Source: Streptomyces sp. R41 (GTDB lineage Bacteria; Actinomycetota; Actinomycetes; Streptomycetales; Streptomycetaceae). From it: a stretch of DNA of 64,000 nucleotides. The stretch spans positions 3,844,001 through 3,908,000 of the forward strand of contig NZ_CP163443.1 in assembly GCF_041053055.1 (NCBI RefSeq). The letters run 5' to 3'. The notes under the pieces were generated by a model. It was given only the letters and a program-made list of their open reading frames with translations. It did no database searches and was not told the DNA's origin. How positions within the stretch are numbered: position 1 is the first letter of the stretch; each line of letters begins with the position of its first letter. Shown piece after piece: positions 1 to 7,413 of the stretch. The position numbers were made by a program, and so were the translations under genes.

Positions 1-336
1 GGAGGTGGAGACGCCCGCCTGGTTGACCAGCGTGTTGTACACGGTGACGCCGAGCAGGGCGGCGAGGACGACATGGCCTAGGTGACGGCGTACCAGTGCC
101 CGCTGCCGCCAGGCCTCGCGCGCGGCGAACGGGGCGACCGCCACGAGCGCGATGACCCAGCGCCAGAACGCGTGCTGGACCGGCGGCACGCTGTCGTGCA
201 GCGCGCGCACGGCGACGAAGCTCCCGGACCAGAGGACCGTGGCGGCGGCCGCGAGGGCGATTCCGAGACCGGCGGCCCCCTTCCGCGCTGCCGTGCGGGT
301 CACGCTGTGCGTACGCGTCCGGTCCAGGACTGCCAC
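1..336 (-). CDS. EamA/DMT-family transporter, N-terminal part (runs off left edge)
   Basis: Reading the minus strand from a GTG at 336 gives an uninterrupted 112-codon frame to the window edge; the 3' end lies outside. After a basic N-terminus of about 20 residues comes a hydrophobic stretch and the typical EamA start LWSGSFVAVRALHDSVPP, followed by a second membrane segment (FWRWVIALVAVAPFAA) and a third (VVLAALLGVTVYNTLVNQAG). This is the layout of the first EamA repeat of drug/metabolite exporters with ten membrane segments. It lies 61 bp downstream of a second EamA gene on the same strand, so the two are probably co-transcribed. Substrate unknown. The start is supported only by a weak AAGGGA-like ribosome site. 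Confidence 0.8.
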   Translation of the reverse strand, partial: MAVLDRTRTHSVTRTAARKGAAGLGIALAAAATVLWSGSFVAVRALHDSVPPVQHAFWRWVIALVAVAPFAAREAWRQRALVRRHLGHVVLAALLGVTVYNTLVNQAGVSTS

Positions 337-397
337 GAATATCCCTTGCCTCTCGTGTGGTCGCCAGAAGCTGCCCGCTGGTCGGGCAGCTTCCCGA

Positions 398-1426
398 CTA
401 CCGTCGCAAGGCGGGAACTGTCACGTCCATCGAATCTTTTCGAGCATTCCTTTCAGATGAACTGAAAGATCCAGATCCGTCGGCGGCCGCGCTCCTTTCG
501 ACGGCCGTACGCGGCTCGACGGCCGTACGCGGCTCGACGGCCGTACGCGCCTCGTCGACAGCCGTACGAGGCTTGAGCTGACCGAACACCGTCGCCCCGA
601 ACGCCAGCGCCATGCCCGCCAACTGCACCGGCGCCAGCACCTGCCCCAGCGCCGCCCAGCCGATGACGGCCGCGGTCAGCGGTGAGAGCGGGCCGAGGAA
701 GGTGACCTGCGTGGCGGTGAGCCGGCCGATACCGCGGAACCAGAGCCAGTACGCGACCGCCGTGTTCGCCAGCGCGAGGTACAGGTAGCCGCCGACCGCC
801 CGGCCGTCCAGCGCGGGCGGCGCGCCCTCGACGAGCAGGGCGAGCGGCGCGATCAGCAGTCCGCCGGCCGTCAACTGCCAGGCGGTGAGCGCCAGCGGAC
901 CGACCCCGTCCGGCCGTCCCCACCGCTTGGTGAGCACGGTTCCGGTGGACATCGAGGCGGTCGAGGCGAGCGCCGCGAGTACGCCCACCAGGTCGAGCGC
1001 GCCCGCCGCCCTCAGCACCACGAGGCTGACGCCGACGGCGGCGGCGATGCCGGTCAGAAGCGTACGAAGGGTCGGCCGGTCGCCGAGCAGCAGCACGGAC
1101 AGCCCTGCAACGAACAGCGGCCCTATCGACCCGACGACCGCCGCCATACCGCCGGGCAGCCGGTACGCGGAGAGGAACAGCAGCGGAAAGAAGGCACCGA
1201 TGTTCAGCGCGCCCAGTACCGCCGCCTTCCCCCACCAGACGCCGCGCGGCAGCACCCGCGCCAGCGCGAGAAGCAGTAAGCCGGCCGGCAGCGCGCGCAT
1301 CACCGCCGTGAAAAGAGGCCGGTCGGCAGGCAGGAACTCGGTGGTGACGGCGTAGGTGCTGCCCCAGGAGACGGGGGCGAGTGCGGTGAGGGCTATGAGG
1401 GCGGGGCGGTTGCTGTTCGCGGCCAT
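398..1426 (-). CDS. EamA/DMT-family transporter with repetitive C-terminal tail
   Basis: The 342-residue protein has about ten hydrophobic helices in two EamA halves, with the hallmarks WGSTYAVTTEFLPADRP near the N-terminus and WLWFRGIGRLTATQVTFLGP in the second half. The family exports small metabolites or drugs across the cytoplasmic membrane; the substrate is not predictable. The last 50 or so residues are not membrane-like: an RTAVE(P)-type hexapeptide is repeated four times, then a Ser-rich basic tail follows. The gene is divergent from a MarR regulator, with a strong palindrome in the shared intergenic region, so control by that regulator is likely. The ATG at 1426 is the first plausible start; its ribosome site is weak. 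Confidence 0.88.
   Translation of the reverse strand: MAANSNRPALIALTALAPVSWGSTYAVTTEFLPADRPLFTAVMRALPAGLLLLALARVLPRGVWWGKAAVLGALNIGAFFPLLFLSAYRLPGGMAAVVGSIGPLFVAGLSVLLLGDRPTLRTLLTGIAAAVGVSLVVLRAAGALDLVGVLAALASTASMSTGTVLTKRWGRPDGVGPLALTAWQLTAGGLLIAPLALLVEGAPPALDGRAVGGYLYLALANTAVAYWLWFRGIGRLTATQVTFLGPLSPLTAAVIGWAALGQVLAPVQLAGMALAFGATVFGQLKPRTAVDEARTAVEPRTAVEPRTAVERSAAADGSGSFSSSERNARKDSMDVTVPALRR
498..572. repeat. 18-bp tandem repeat, 4 copies
   Basis: Units begin at 498, 516, 534 and 555, the last after a 3-bp insertion. Each contains GACGGCCGTACG or a close variant. The array lies inside the 3' end of the EamA gene and, read on the minus strand, encodes the RTAVE(P/R) tail. Because the unit is a multiple of three, copy-number change would keep the frame. 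Confidence 0.9.
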
Positions 1427-1470
1427 GAGACACCCGGTTTCGAGTAGACCCGCAGGAAGTAGGTCAGTGG

Positions 1471-1496
1471 AAAGTAGCTTAGCTCTAAGCTACTTT
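1471..1496. promoter_or_regulatory. Candidate MarR operator between marR-like and EamA genes
   Basis: A perfect inverted repeat with 12-bp arms (AAAGTAGCTTAG and its complement) and a 2-bp centre. It is AT-rich against a GC-rich background and sits between the divergent EamA and MarR genes. A further half-site, TGAGCTACTTT, lies at 1516-1526. Position and symmetry fit an operator for the MarR protein encoded at 1563; this is inference. Confidence 0.75.
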
Positions 1497-1562
1497 TCGT
1501 CAAGTCACTTCCCGCTGAGCTACTTTCTTGCGGGCAACCGACCTCCGACGGATACTCGCCCC

Positions 1563-2060
1563 ATGAGCAACCCCAAGGACCCCGTCGACGCGATCATCGA
1601 GCAGTGGGCCGCCGTCCGGCCGGACCTCGACACCGCCGCGATGGAGGTCTTCGGACGGATCTTCCGGCTCTCCCGCGCGATGGGCGACCGGATGGAGAAG
1701 GCGTACGCGCGCTACGGCATCTCGCGCGGGGAGTTCGACGTGCTGGCGACGCTGCGCCGCTCGGACGCCCCGTACACACTCTCGCCCCGGCAGCTCTCGG
1801 CGACGCTCATGCTCACCACCGGCGGGATGACCGGGCGCCTGGACAAGCTGGAGCGCGCCGGACTGCTGCGCCGCTCACCCGATCCGCACGACCGGCGCGG
1901 GCTCCAGGTCACGCTGACCGACGAGGGTCTGCGCCTGATCGACGAGGCCGTCGGGGCCGGTCTCGCCACCCAGACAGAGGCGCTCTCAGCCCTCGACGAG
2001 GGGCAGGCCGGGCAACTCGCCGACCTGCTGCGCCAGTTGCTGACCGGCGCCACCGCCTAG
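1563..2060 (+). CDS. MarR-family transcriptional regulator
   Basis: A 165-residue protein of typical MarR length. An N-terminal dimerisation helix is followed by the winged helix-turn-helix (about residues 50-120): SRGEFDVLATLRRSD, LSPRQLSATLMLTTGGMTGR as recognition helix region, and the wing RSPDPHDRRGLQVTLTDEG, whose DxRxxxVxLT pattern is diagnostic. MarR proteins repress exporters or detoxification genes until a small ligand binds. The divergent EamA exporter and the palindrome at 1471-1496 make export control plus autoregulation the likeliest role. The start MSNPKDP was chosen because the upstream in-frame extension runs through the operator region and looks non-coding. Its last 75 bp overlap the convergent monooxygenase gene. 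Confidence 0.92.
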   Translation: MSNPKDPVDAIIEQWAAVRPDLDTAAMEVFGRIFRLSRAMGDRMEKAYARYGISRGEFDVLATLRRSDAPYTLSPRQLSATLMLTTGGMTGRLDKLERAGLLRRSPDPHDRRGLQVTLTDEGLRLIDEAVGAGLATQTEALSALDEGQAGQLADLLRQLLTGATA

Positions 2061-3590
2061 ACGGCGCTCCCCCGGCGTCCCCACCGCGGCGACCAGTGCC
2101 GCCTCGACCTCCGCCGCGTCCGGGGACTCCGCGGCCCAGGCGACGTATCCGTCGGGCCGCACCAGCACCGTCGTACGCCGGTCGCTCGCCCAACTCTCCA
2201 CGGTGAGGCGGTCGTTGCGGTCCCCGGTCTCGTACGGCTGCGGACTCGACCCCGGTGCGATGAGGACGAACCTGCCGCCGCGCAGGGCCTCGTAGAGGCG
2301 GCCGCCCTTCAGGGCGAGGTCCGGGGCGCGCGTGCCGACCAGGGGGTGGGCGCCACGCGGTGCCGCGTACGCGTACCCGATGCCCGTGATCCGGCCCGCC
2401 GCCCTGCGGCGAGCGGGGCCGACGTGATTGAGCAACGTGGTGAGCCCGGCGCGCAGCGCCAGCGTCCACGGGTACTTGGCCATCGCGAGCCGTACGATGC
2501 CGCCGCTGCTGCGCAGCACGGACCTGCCGACCGGGTGACGCTCGGCCTGGTAGGTGTCCAACAGGGCGGCGTCCACCCGCCCGTTGAGGACGGCCGCCAG
2601 CTTCCAGCCGAGGTTCGCCGCGTCCTGGAGACCGGTGTTCATGCCCTGACCGCCGGCCGGGGTGTGCACATGCGCGGCGTCCCCGGCGAGGAAGACACGG
2701 CCCACGCGGTAGGCGGGCGCCTGGCGCTCATCGCTGTGGAAGCGGGACATCCAGCGGGCGTCGCGCATGCCGTAGTCGCGGCCGAGGGCGAGCCGGGCGA
2801 TCTCCTTGACCTCGTCGAGTTCGAGCGGCTCGTCGTCGGGGACATTGCGGCCGCGGTGCCAGCCGATCACGCGGTAGTAGCCGTCACCGAAGGGCGCGAT
2901 GAAGGCGAAGGCGTCGCCGACGGCGTTGGCGGTCAGCACCGACTCCGGCTCCTCGTCGAGCAGCACGTCCGCGAGGACGACGGACCGGATGACCGACTTG
3001 CCGGGGAACGGCAGCCCGATCGCCTCCCGCACCGCGCTGCGCATCCCGTCCGTCCCGACGACGTAAGCGGCCGCCAGCTTCTCCGACCCACGGTCCCTGC
3101 GGCGGACGTCGAGCGTCACCCCGTCCGCGTCCTGGCTCAGTCCGGTCACCTCGGTCTCGTACACGAACCGCACCCCGGCGTCCTCAGCCCGCCGCTGCAA
3201 CACCTTCTCCACCTCGTACTGCGGGATCACGAGCAGGTGGTTGAAGCGGGAGGGGAGGGTGTCGAGCGCGATGCTGAGCCGGCCGAAGAGCCGGATGCGG
3301 TCGAGGGGCCGGCCCTTGAGCTCCAGGTCGTCGGCGAGACCGCGGGCGTCGAGCTGCTCCAGGGTGCGGGCATGCAGGACGAAGGCGCGGGAGAGGTTGC
3401 TGATCTTGTGCGGGCGCTTCTCGACGAGGGTGACCGGGACGCCGGCGGTGGCGAGGTCACCGGCCAGCAGCAGCCCCGTGGGGCCGGAGCCGACGACGAT
3501 GACGTCGCGGGGGGTGGTGGGGTGCGTGTTGCGCATGTGGTGCGAGTTGCCGGTGATGCCCGAGCCCGTGGTGCCCATCGTGTCGTTCAT
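1986..3590 (-). CDS. FAD-dependent aromatic monooxygenase (PheA/TfdB type)
   Basis: A 534-residue class A flavoprotein monooxygenase. The Rossmann motif VIVVGSGPTGLLLAGD is near residue 33, the DG motif (GTDGMRSAVREAIG) is mid-protein, and the second FAD motif is RVFLAGDAAHVHTPAGGQG, followed by MNTGLQDAANLGWK. A thioredoxin-like C-terminal domain follows (about residues 390-534). Such enzymes hydroxylate phenolic or polyketide compounds with NAD(P)H and O2, and include antibiotic-modifying hydroxylases. The start MNDTMG at 3590 has a strong GGAGGTCGCC ribosome site; an upstream in-frame extension would run into the divergent TetR gene and is rejected. The TetR operator array immediately upstream suggests induction by the substrate or a related aromatic compound. 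The 3' end overlaps the convergent MarR gene. Confidence 0.9.
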   Translation of the reverse strand: MNDTMGTTGSGITGNSHHMRNTHPTTPRDVIVVGSGPTGLLLAGDLATAGVPVTLVEKRPHKISNLSRAFVLHARTLEQLDARGLADDLELKGRPLDRIRLFGRLSIALDTLPSRFNHLLVIPQYEVEKVLQRRAEDAGVRFVYETEVTGLSQDADGVTLDVRRRDRGSEKLAAAYVVGTDGMRSAVREAIGLPFPGKSVIRSVVLADVLLDEEPESVLTANAVGDAFAFIAPFGDGYYRVIGWHRGRNVPDDEPLELDEVKEIARLALGRDYGMRDARWMSRFHSDERQAPAYRVGRVFLAGDAAHVHTPAGGQGMNTGLQDAANLGWKLAAVLNGRVDAALLDTYQAERHPVGRSVLRSSGGIVRLAMAKYPWTLALRAGLTTLLNHVGPARRRAAGRITGIGYAYAAPRGAHPLVGTRAPDLALKGGRLYEALRGGRFVLIAPGSSPQPYETGDRNDRLTVESWASDRRTTVLVRPDGYVAWAAESPDAAEVEAALVAAVGTPGERRLGGGAGQQLAQQVGELPGLPLVEG

Positions 3591-3605
3591 GGCGACCTCC
3601 TGATG

Positions 3606-3717
3606 CCAACACCTGTTGGTCAATGCCCGTTTGCCAACACTTGTTGGCCAACGCTTGTTGGCTAACATAGGACGACACTCCTGGACTGTCAACACGTGTT
3701 GGCCTACGGTTGTTGGC
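3606..3717. promoter_or_regulatory. Cluster of TetR-type operators (CCAACA-N-TGTTGG family)
   Basis: Four full palindromes and a half-site fill the divergent intergenic region. They are CCAACACCTGTTGG (3606-3619), GCCAACACTTGTTGGC (3633-3648), GCCAACGCTTGTTGGC (3647-3662, overlapping the previous one), CAACACGTGTTG (3690-3701, perfect), and a final TTGTTGGC half-site ending at 3717, against the TetR start codon. The number and spacing imply cooperative repression of both promoters by the adjacent TetR protein. Confidence 0.85.
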
Positions 3718-4347
3718 ATGGCACTCGAGGACCACCCCACGCCCCCGTCGACGCCGGCGTCGACGTCGGGATCAGCGCCGGCCGACGCGCCCGCGCCCCG
3801 CCGCTCCGACGCCACCCGCACCGCGATCCTCGCCGCCGCCCGCGAGCGCTTCGCGGCCGACGGCTACGAGCGCGCCACCATCCGCGCCATCGCCAAGGAC
3901 GCGCGGATCGATCCGTCGATGGTGATGCGCTATTACGGCTCGAAGGAGGGGTTGTTCGCCGCCGTGCTCGACGTCGATCTGCGGCTGCCCGATCCGGCGG
4001 GCATCGACCCGCACGACGTGGGCCGCGTCCTGGTGAGCCACTTCCTCGACCTCTGGGAGGAGAACGAGGTGCTCACCGCGATGCTCCGGGTCGGCGTCAC
4101 CAATCAGGCCGGCGCCGAGCGCATGCAGGGCATCTTCAAGGATCAGCTGTCCCCGGTCGCCCAGCGGGCCTGCCCCGACCCCGAGCAGGCGCCGACACGG
4201 GCCGCGCTCTGCGCCTCACAACTGCTCGGGCTCGCGCTCGCCCGCTACGTCCTGCGGATCGAGCCGGCCGTCGCGCTGCACCGCGAGGAGATCGTGGCGT
4301 GGCTGGGACCGACGGTGCAGCGGTATCTGACGGCGCCGAATCCGTAG
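3718..4347 (+). CDS. TetR-family transcriptional regulator
   Basis: The 209-residue protein has a Pro/Ser/Ala-rich leader of about 25 residues, then the TetR helix-turn-helix: RTAILAAARERFAADGYERA, TIRAIAKDARIDPSMVMRYY, GSKEGLFAAVL. The C-terminal helical ligand domain (about residues 80-209) resembles TetR_C domains that bind hydrophobic effectors. Divergent from the monooxygenase and flanked by five operator half-site pairs, it very probably represses both itself and the monooxygenase. The ATG at 3718 abuts the last TGTTGGC half-site and has no obvious ribosome site, so translation may be leaderless; longer in-frame starts would run through the operators. Confidence 0.92.
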   Translation: MALEDHPTPPSTPASTSGSAPADAPAPRRSDATRTAILAAARERFAADGYERATIRAIAKDARIDPSMVMRYYGSKEGLFAAVLDVDLRLPDPAGIDPHDVGRVLVSHFLDLWEENEVLTAMLRVGVTNQAGAERMQGIFKDQLSPVAQRACPDPEQAPTRAALCASQLLGLALARYVLRIEPAVALHREEIVAWLGPTVQRYLTAPNP

Positions 4348-4382
4348 TACGCGCAAGAACACCTCGGTACACGCAGAAACAC

Positions 4383-4426
4383 GTCGAGGGAGTCCGCGCA
4401 CCCTGCGGTGCGCGGACTCCCTCGAC
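4383..4426. terminator. Bidirectional hairpin terminator (20-bp perfect stem)
   Basis: Perfect inverted repeat with 20-bp arms (4383-4402 and 4407-4426) around a CTGC loop, between the converging TetR gene and the small membrane protein gene. No long T-run follows, as is usual for Streptomyces. Confidence 0.85.
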
Positions 4427-4473
4427 GGAAAAACCGGTGAAAGCCGGTGAGAGCCGTGTGGGCCGAGCCGAGC

Positions 4474-4713
4474 TCAGCTCTGCTTCTGCCGCCTGTCGGA
4501 CTTGTCCAGGACCATCACGAGGCCGGCGATGATCAGGAACAGCACGATCGGCAGCGCGACGTAGAGGCCCAGCGTGTCGATCACGCTCAGGCCCTGGCCG
4601 GGGTCGTCACCGTCGTCGCGGGTCAGCGCGAGCGCGGGGGACGACATGAGCAGCATCATCAGCGTCGTACCGGCGGCCAGGGCGCCGGCGCGCAGGGCGT
4701 TCTTCTTGTCCAC
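4474..4713 (-). CDS. Small signal-peptide / single-helix membrane protein
   Basis: 79 residues from a GTG at 4713. A basic N-terminus (DKKNALR) precedes a hydrophobic segment ending at SPALALT, which reads as a signal peptide. A short acidic extracytoplasmic linker (DDGDDPGQG) is followed by one membrane helix (LYVALPIVLFLIIAGLVMVL) and a basic tail, KSDRRQKQS. The topology suggests export of the acidic loop and a C-terminal anchor. Function unknown. It lies downstream of malQ on the same strand (59 bp gap) and could be transcribed with it. The GTG start is favoured because it begins at the basic n-region; no clear ribosome site is visible. Confidence 0.72.
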   Translation of the reverse strand: MDKKNALRAGALAAGTTLMMLLMSSPALALTRDDGDDPGQGLSVIDTLGLYVALPIVLFLIIAGLVMVLDKSDRRQKQS

Positions 4714-4772
4714 GGTGCAAACGTAGCGAACACCTGAATGAGTCGCGCGCCCGGGGGTGCCGTACGGAGGTC

Positions 4773-6920
4773 TCAGCGCGCCGCGTGCCCGCCTCCGCCA
4801 CCACGCGCGCGCCTGGCGCCGCCGGTCTGCGCCCCGGCCCGCACCACATGGAGCAGCGCGTGCAGCCGGGGCGACGCGGCCAGTTCCTCCAGCGTCACCG
4901 GGCGGCCCTCGGCGTCGGCGATGGGCAGGCGCCAGTTGGGGTACTGGTCCCAGGTGCCGGGCAGGTTCTGCGGGCGCCGGTCGCCGACCGTGTCCGGGAG
5001 CCAGACGCCGATCAGGCGGGCTGGGGTGAGCAGCAGGAACCGGTGCACGGCCTGGATCTCGGCCTCCTCCGAAACCGTGGGGCACCCGCCGCTCGCGCCC
5101 CACAGCAGCCCGAGCCGGGTGAGCAGCGTCAGCCACTCCCCCGTGTCCGAGGCGGCCGCCGCCCGCTCCTCCTCCAGGGAACCGGTCAACAGGCCGAGCC
5201 GGTCGCGGAGTTCGACGTGGTCGCCGGTGAGCCGGGAGGCGGTGGGCGGCAGGTCGTGGGTGGTGGCGGTGGCCAGGCAGTCGGCGCGCCAGCGCTCGGG
5301 GGGCAGGGGGAGCCCGTCGCCGTCCCAGTCACGTTCGAACCACAGCACCGACGTGCCGAGCACCCCGCGCGCCCGCAGCGTCTCGCGCACGCCCGGCTCC
5401 ACCGTGCCGAGGTCCTCGCCGATGACCAGCGCCCCGGCGCGCGACGCCTCGAGGACCAGGACCGCGAGCATCGCCTCGGCGTCGTAACGGACGTACGTGC
5501 CTTCGGTGGGCGGCCGGCCCTGCGGGATCCACCAGAGCCGGAACAGGCCCATGACGTGGTCGATGCGCACGGCGCCCGCGTGCCGGAAGAGGGCGCGCAG
5601 GAGGCGGCGGTACGGAGCGTAGCCGGACGCGGCCAGCCGGTCCGGTCGCCAGGGCGGCAGGCCCCAGTCCTGGCCGCGCGCGTTGAAGGCGTCCGGGGGT
5701 GCGCCGACGGACATGCCGGCCGCGAAGTACTCCTGCTGGGCCCAGGCGTCGGCGCCGTCCGGGTGCACCCCGACGGCGAGGTCGTGCACCAGCCCCACCG
5801 CCATCCCCGCGTCGCGCGCCGAGCGCTGGGCGGTGGCGAGTTGGGCGTCGGTGAGCCAGGCGAGACGGGTGTGGAAGTCGACGCGGTCCATCAACTCGGC
5901 GCGGGCGCGGGCGGTTTCCGGCGAGCGTGGGTCGCGCAGGCCCTCGGGCCAGCGCCGCCAGTCGGAGCCGTACATCTCGGCGAGCGCGCACCAGGTGGCG
6001 TGGTCCTCCAGCGCCTCGCCCTCCTCGGCGAGGAAGTCGACGTACGCGGCCCGTCTGCCGGGTCCGAGCGGCACCGTGCTGACCAGTTCCAGCGCCTCGC
6101 GCTTGAGCTCCCACACGGCGTCGCGGTCGATCAACGCGCCCTTGTCGAGCACGGATTCCCGCAGCCGCTCGGCGCGCTCCAGCAGCGTACGCACCTGGTC
6201 GGGCTCGTCGACGTACCCGAACTCGGGGATGTCCTCGACCCGCAGATGCACCGGGTCGGGGAAGCGGCGAGAGGAGGGCCGGTACGGGGAGGGGTCGGTG
6301 GGGGCGCCGGGTACGGCCGCGTGCAGCGGGTTGACCTGAACGAATCCGGCGCCGAGCGCCCGGCCGGCCCAGGCGGTCAGCTCGGCGAGGTCGCCGAGGT
6401 CGCCCATGCCCCAGGAGCGCCGGGACAGCAGGGAGTAGAGCTGGACGAGGAGGCCGTAAGCGCGTCCGGGCGGCGTGGGCAGCCGGGCGGGGGCGACGAC
6501 GAGGTGGGCGTCGGCGGTGCGGCCGTCGGGGGCGGTGGCGCGCAACGCGTGGACGCCGGGCGGAAGTTGTTCGGCCGAGGCGCGGGTCTCGCCCTGTTCG
6601 GTGGCGATACGGAGCCGGGTGCCGTCCGGCAGTTCGGCCAGTTCGGCGGGGGCGCGGCCGCCCCAGCACACCACCGTCGGTGGCAGCAGCCGCTCCCGCG
6701 CCTCGGCCTCCCGTGCCGCGAGGGCGGCGCTCACGGCGTCCGGGGTGCTCGCGTCGACGCCGAGCGCCGCCAGGGCCGCGACGAGCGCGGTGTCCGAGGC
6801 CGCGACCGTACGGTCCGGGGACGGGCTGTAGGAGGTGGCGACGCCGTGCAGTCCGGCGAGCCGGGACAGGGGTGTCGCAGGCGTCGTCTGCGGAGGGTCG
6901 GCGGGCCGACGTGGCGCCAT
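4773..6920 (-). CDS. malQ: 4-alpha-glucanotransferase (amylomaltase, GH77)
   Basis: The 715-residue enzyme transfers alpha-1,4-glucan segments between maltodextrins in the cytoplasm, as part of maltose/glycogen metabolism. GH77 hallmarks are the substrate loop PSPYRPSSRRFPDPVHL, the catalytic nucleophile region AVRIDHVMGLFRLWWIP, the acid/base region ALVIGEDLGTVEP, and the transition-state Asp in TTHDLPPTASRLTGDH. The N-terminal 160 residues form the extra domain seen in long actinobacterial MalQ proteins. The ATG at 6920 directly abuts the stop codon of the small upstream gene, indicating translational coupling. Length and motifs leave little doubt. Confidence 0.96.
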   Translation of the reverse strand: MAPRRPADPPQTTPATPLSRLAGLHGVATSYSPSPDRTVAASDTALVAALAALGVDASTPDAVSAALAAREAEARERLLPPTVVCWGGRAPAELAELPDGTRLRIATEQGETRASAEQLPPGVHALRATAPDGRTADAHLVVAPARLPTPPGRAYGLLVQLYSLLSRRSWGMGDLGDLAELTAWAGRALGAGFVQVNPLHAAVPGAPTDPSPYRPSSRRFPDPVHLRVEDIPEFGYVDEPDQVRTLLERAERLRESVLDKGALIDRDAVWELKREALELVSTVPLGPGRRAAYVDFLAEEGEALEDHATWCALAEMYGSDWRRWPEGLRDPRSPETARARAELMDRVDFHTRLAWLTDAQLATAQRSARDAGMAVGLVHDLAVGVHPDGADAWAQQEYFAAGMSVGAPPDAFNARGQDWGLPPWRPDRLAASGYAPYRRLLRALFRHAGAVRIDHVMGLFRLWWIPQGRPPTEGTYVRYDAEAMLAVLVLEASRAGALVIGEDLGTVEPGVRETLRARGVLGTSVLWFERDWDGDGLPLPPERWRADCLATATTHDLPPTASRLTGDHVELRDRLGLLTGSLEEERAAAASDTGEWLTLLTRLGLLWGASGGCPTVSEEAEIQAVHRFLLLTPARLIGVWLPDTVGDRRPQNLPGTWDQYPNWRLPIADAEGRPVTLEELAASPRLHALLHVVRAGAQTGGARRARGGGGGHAAR

Positions 6921-7160
6921 CTAGACCCCCGAGGCGGCGCCGGTGGAGGTCGGCTCGCTCGTCAGGTGCGCGGCGTCGGCCAGCGGCGGCTCGCTGGTGA
7001 GCGGTTCGGCGTCGGGCAGCGGGGGCTCACTCGTCAGCGGAACCTCCGCGCAGGCGCCTTCCGCGCTGAGCAGGCACAGATGGGCGCCTTCGGGTTCGAG
7101 GGACGCATCCGCCGCGCGTTTGGAGAGGGCCGAGAGCAGAAGGTGTGCCGATGCGGCCAC
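6921..7160 (-). CDS. Small hypothetical protein with 12-residue repeats, upstream of malQ
   Basis: 79 residues from a GTG at 7160, which has a near-perfect AAGGAGG ribosome site 5 nt upstream, so the frame is very probably translated. The N-terminal half (AASAHLLLSALSKRAADASL) could form a helix; residues 25-45 contain two cysteines. The C-terminal half consists of 2.5 copies of a 12-residue unit starting LTSEP. Its stop codon touches the malQ start, so the two are translated together. No family recognised; the role may be regulatory or simply to couple malQ translation. Confidence 0.65.
   Translation of the reverse strand: MAASAHLLLSALSKRAADASLEPEGAHLCLLSAEGACAEVPLTSEPPLPDAEPLTSEPPLADAAHLTSEPTSTGAASGV
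6951..7040. repeat. 36-bp tandem repeat, 2.5 copies
   Basis: Copies at 6951-6986 and 6987-7022 with a partial third copy to 7040, inside the small gene upstream of malQ. They encode the repeated LTSEP dodecapeptides. Confidence 0.85.
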
Positions 7161-7413
7161 GGGGGCCTCCTTGTCGAGTACGGGGGTCGAGGACCTGTCT
7201 GGCGGGATACCGCAGCCCTACCCAGTGGGCGCGACCGCAGACGTACGCGGACGAACAACGTGCTTCTGGTCACATTCTGCCCCCATGTCGCACCTCCTGA
7301 TTGGGGTAAACAGGGCACTTCGGCCACTCTCGTTGACACCCTCACCACGCGGATGGTGGGCTCGACGCCTCCCCGACACGGCCGTCGGGGGCCGAGCTAC
7401 GAGGAGGGGGAGC

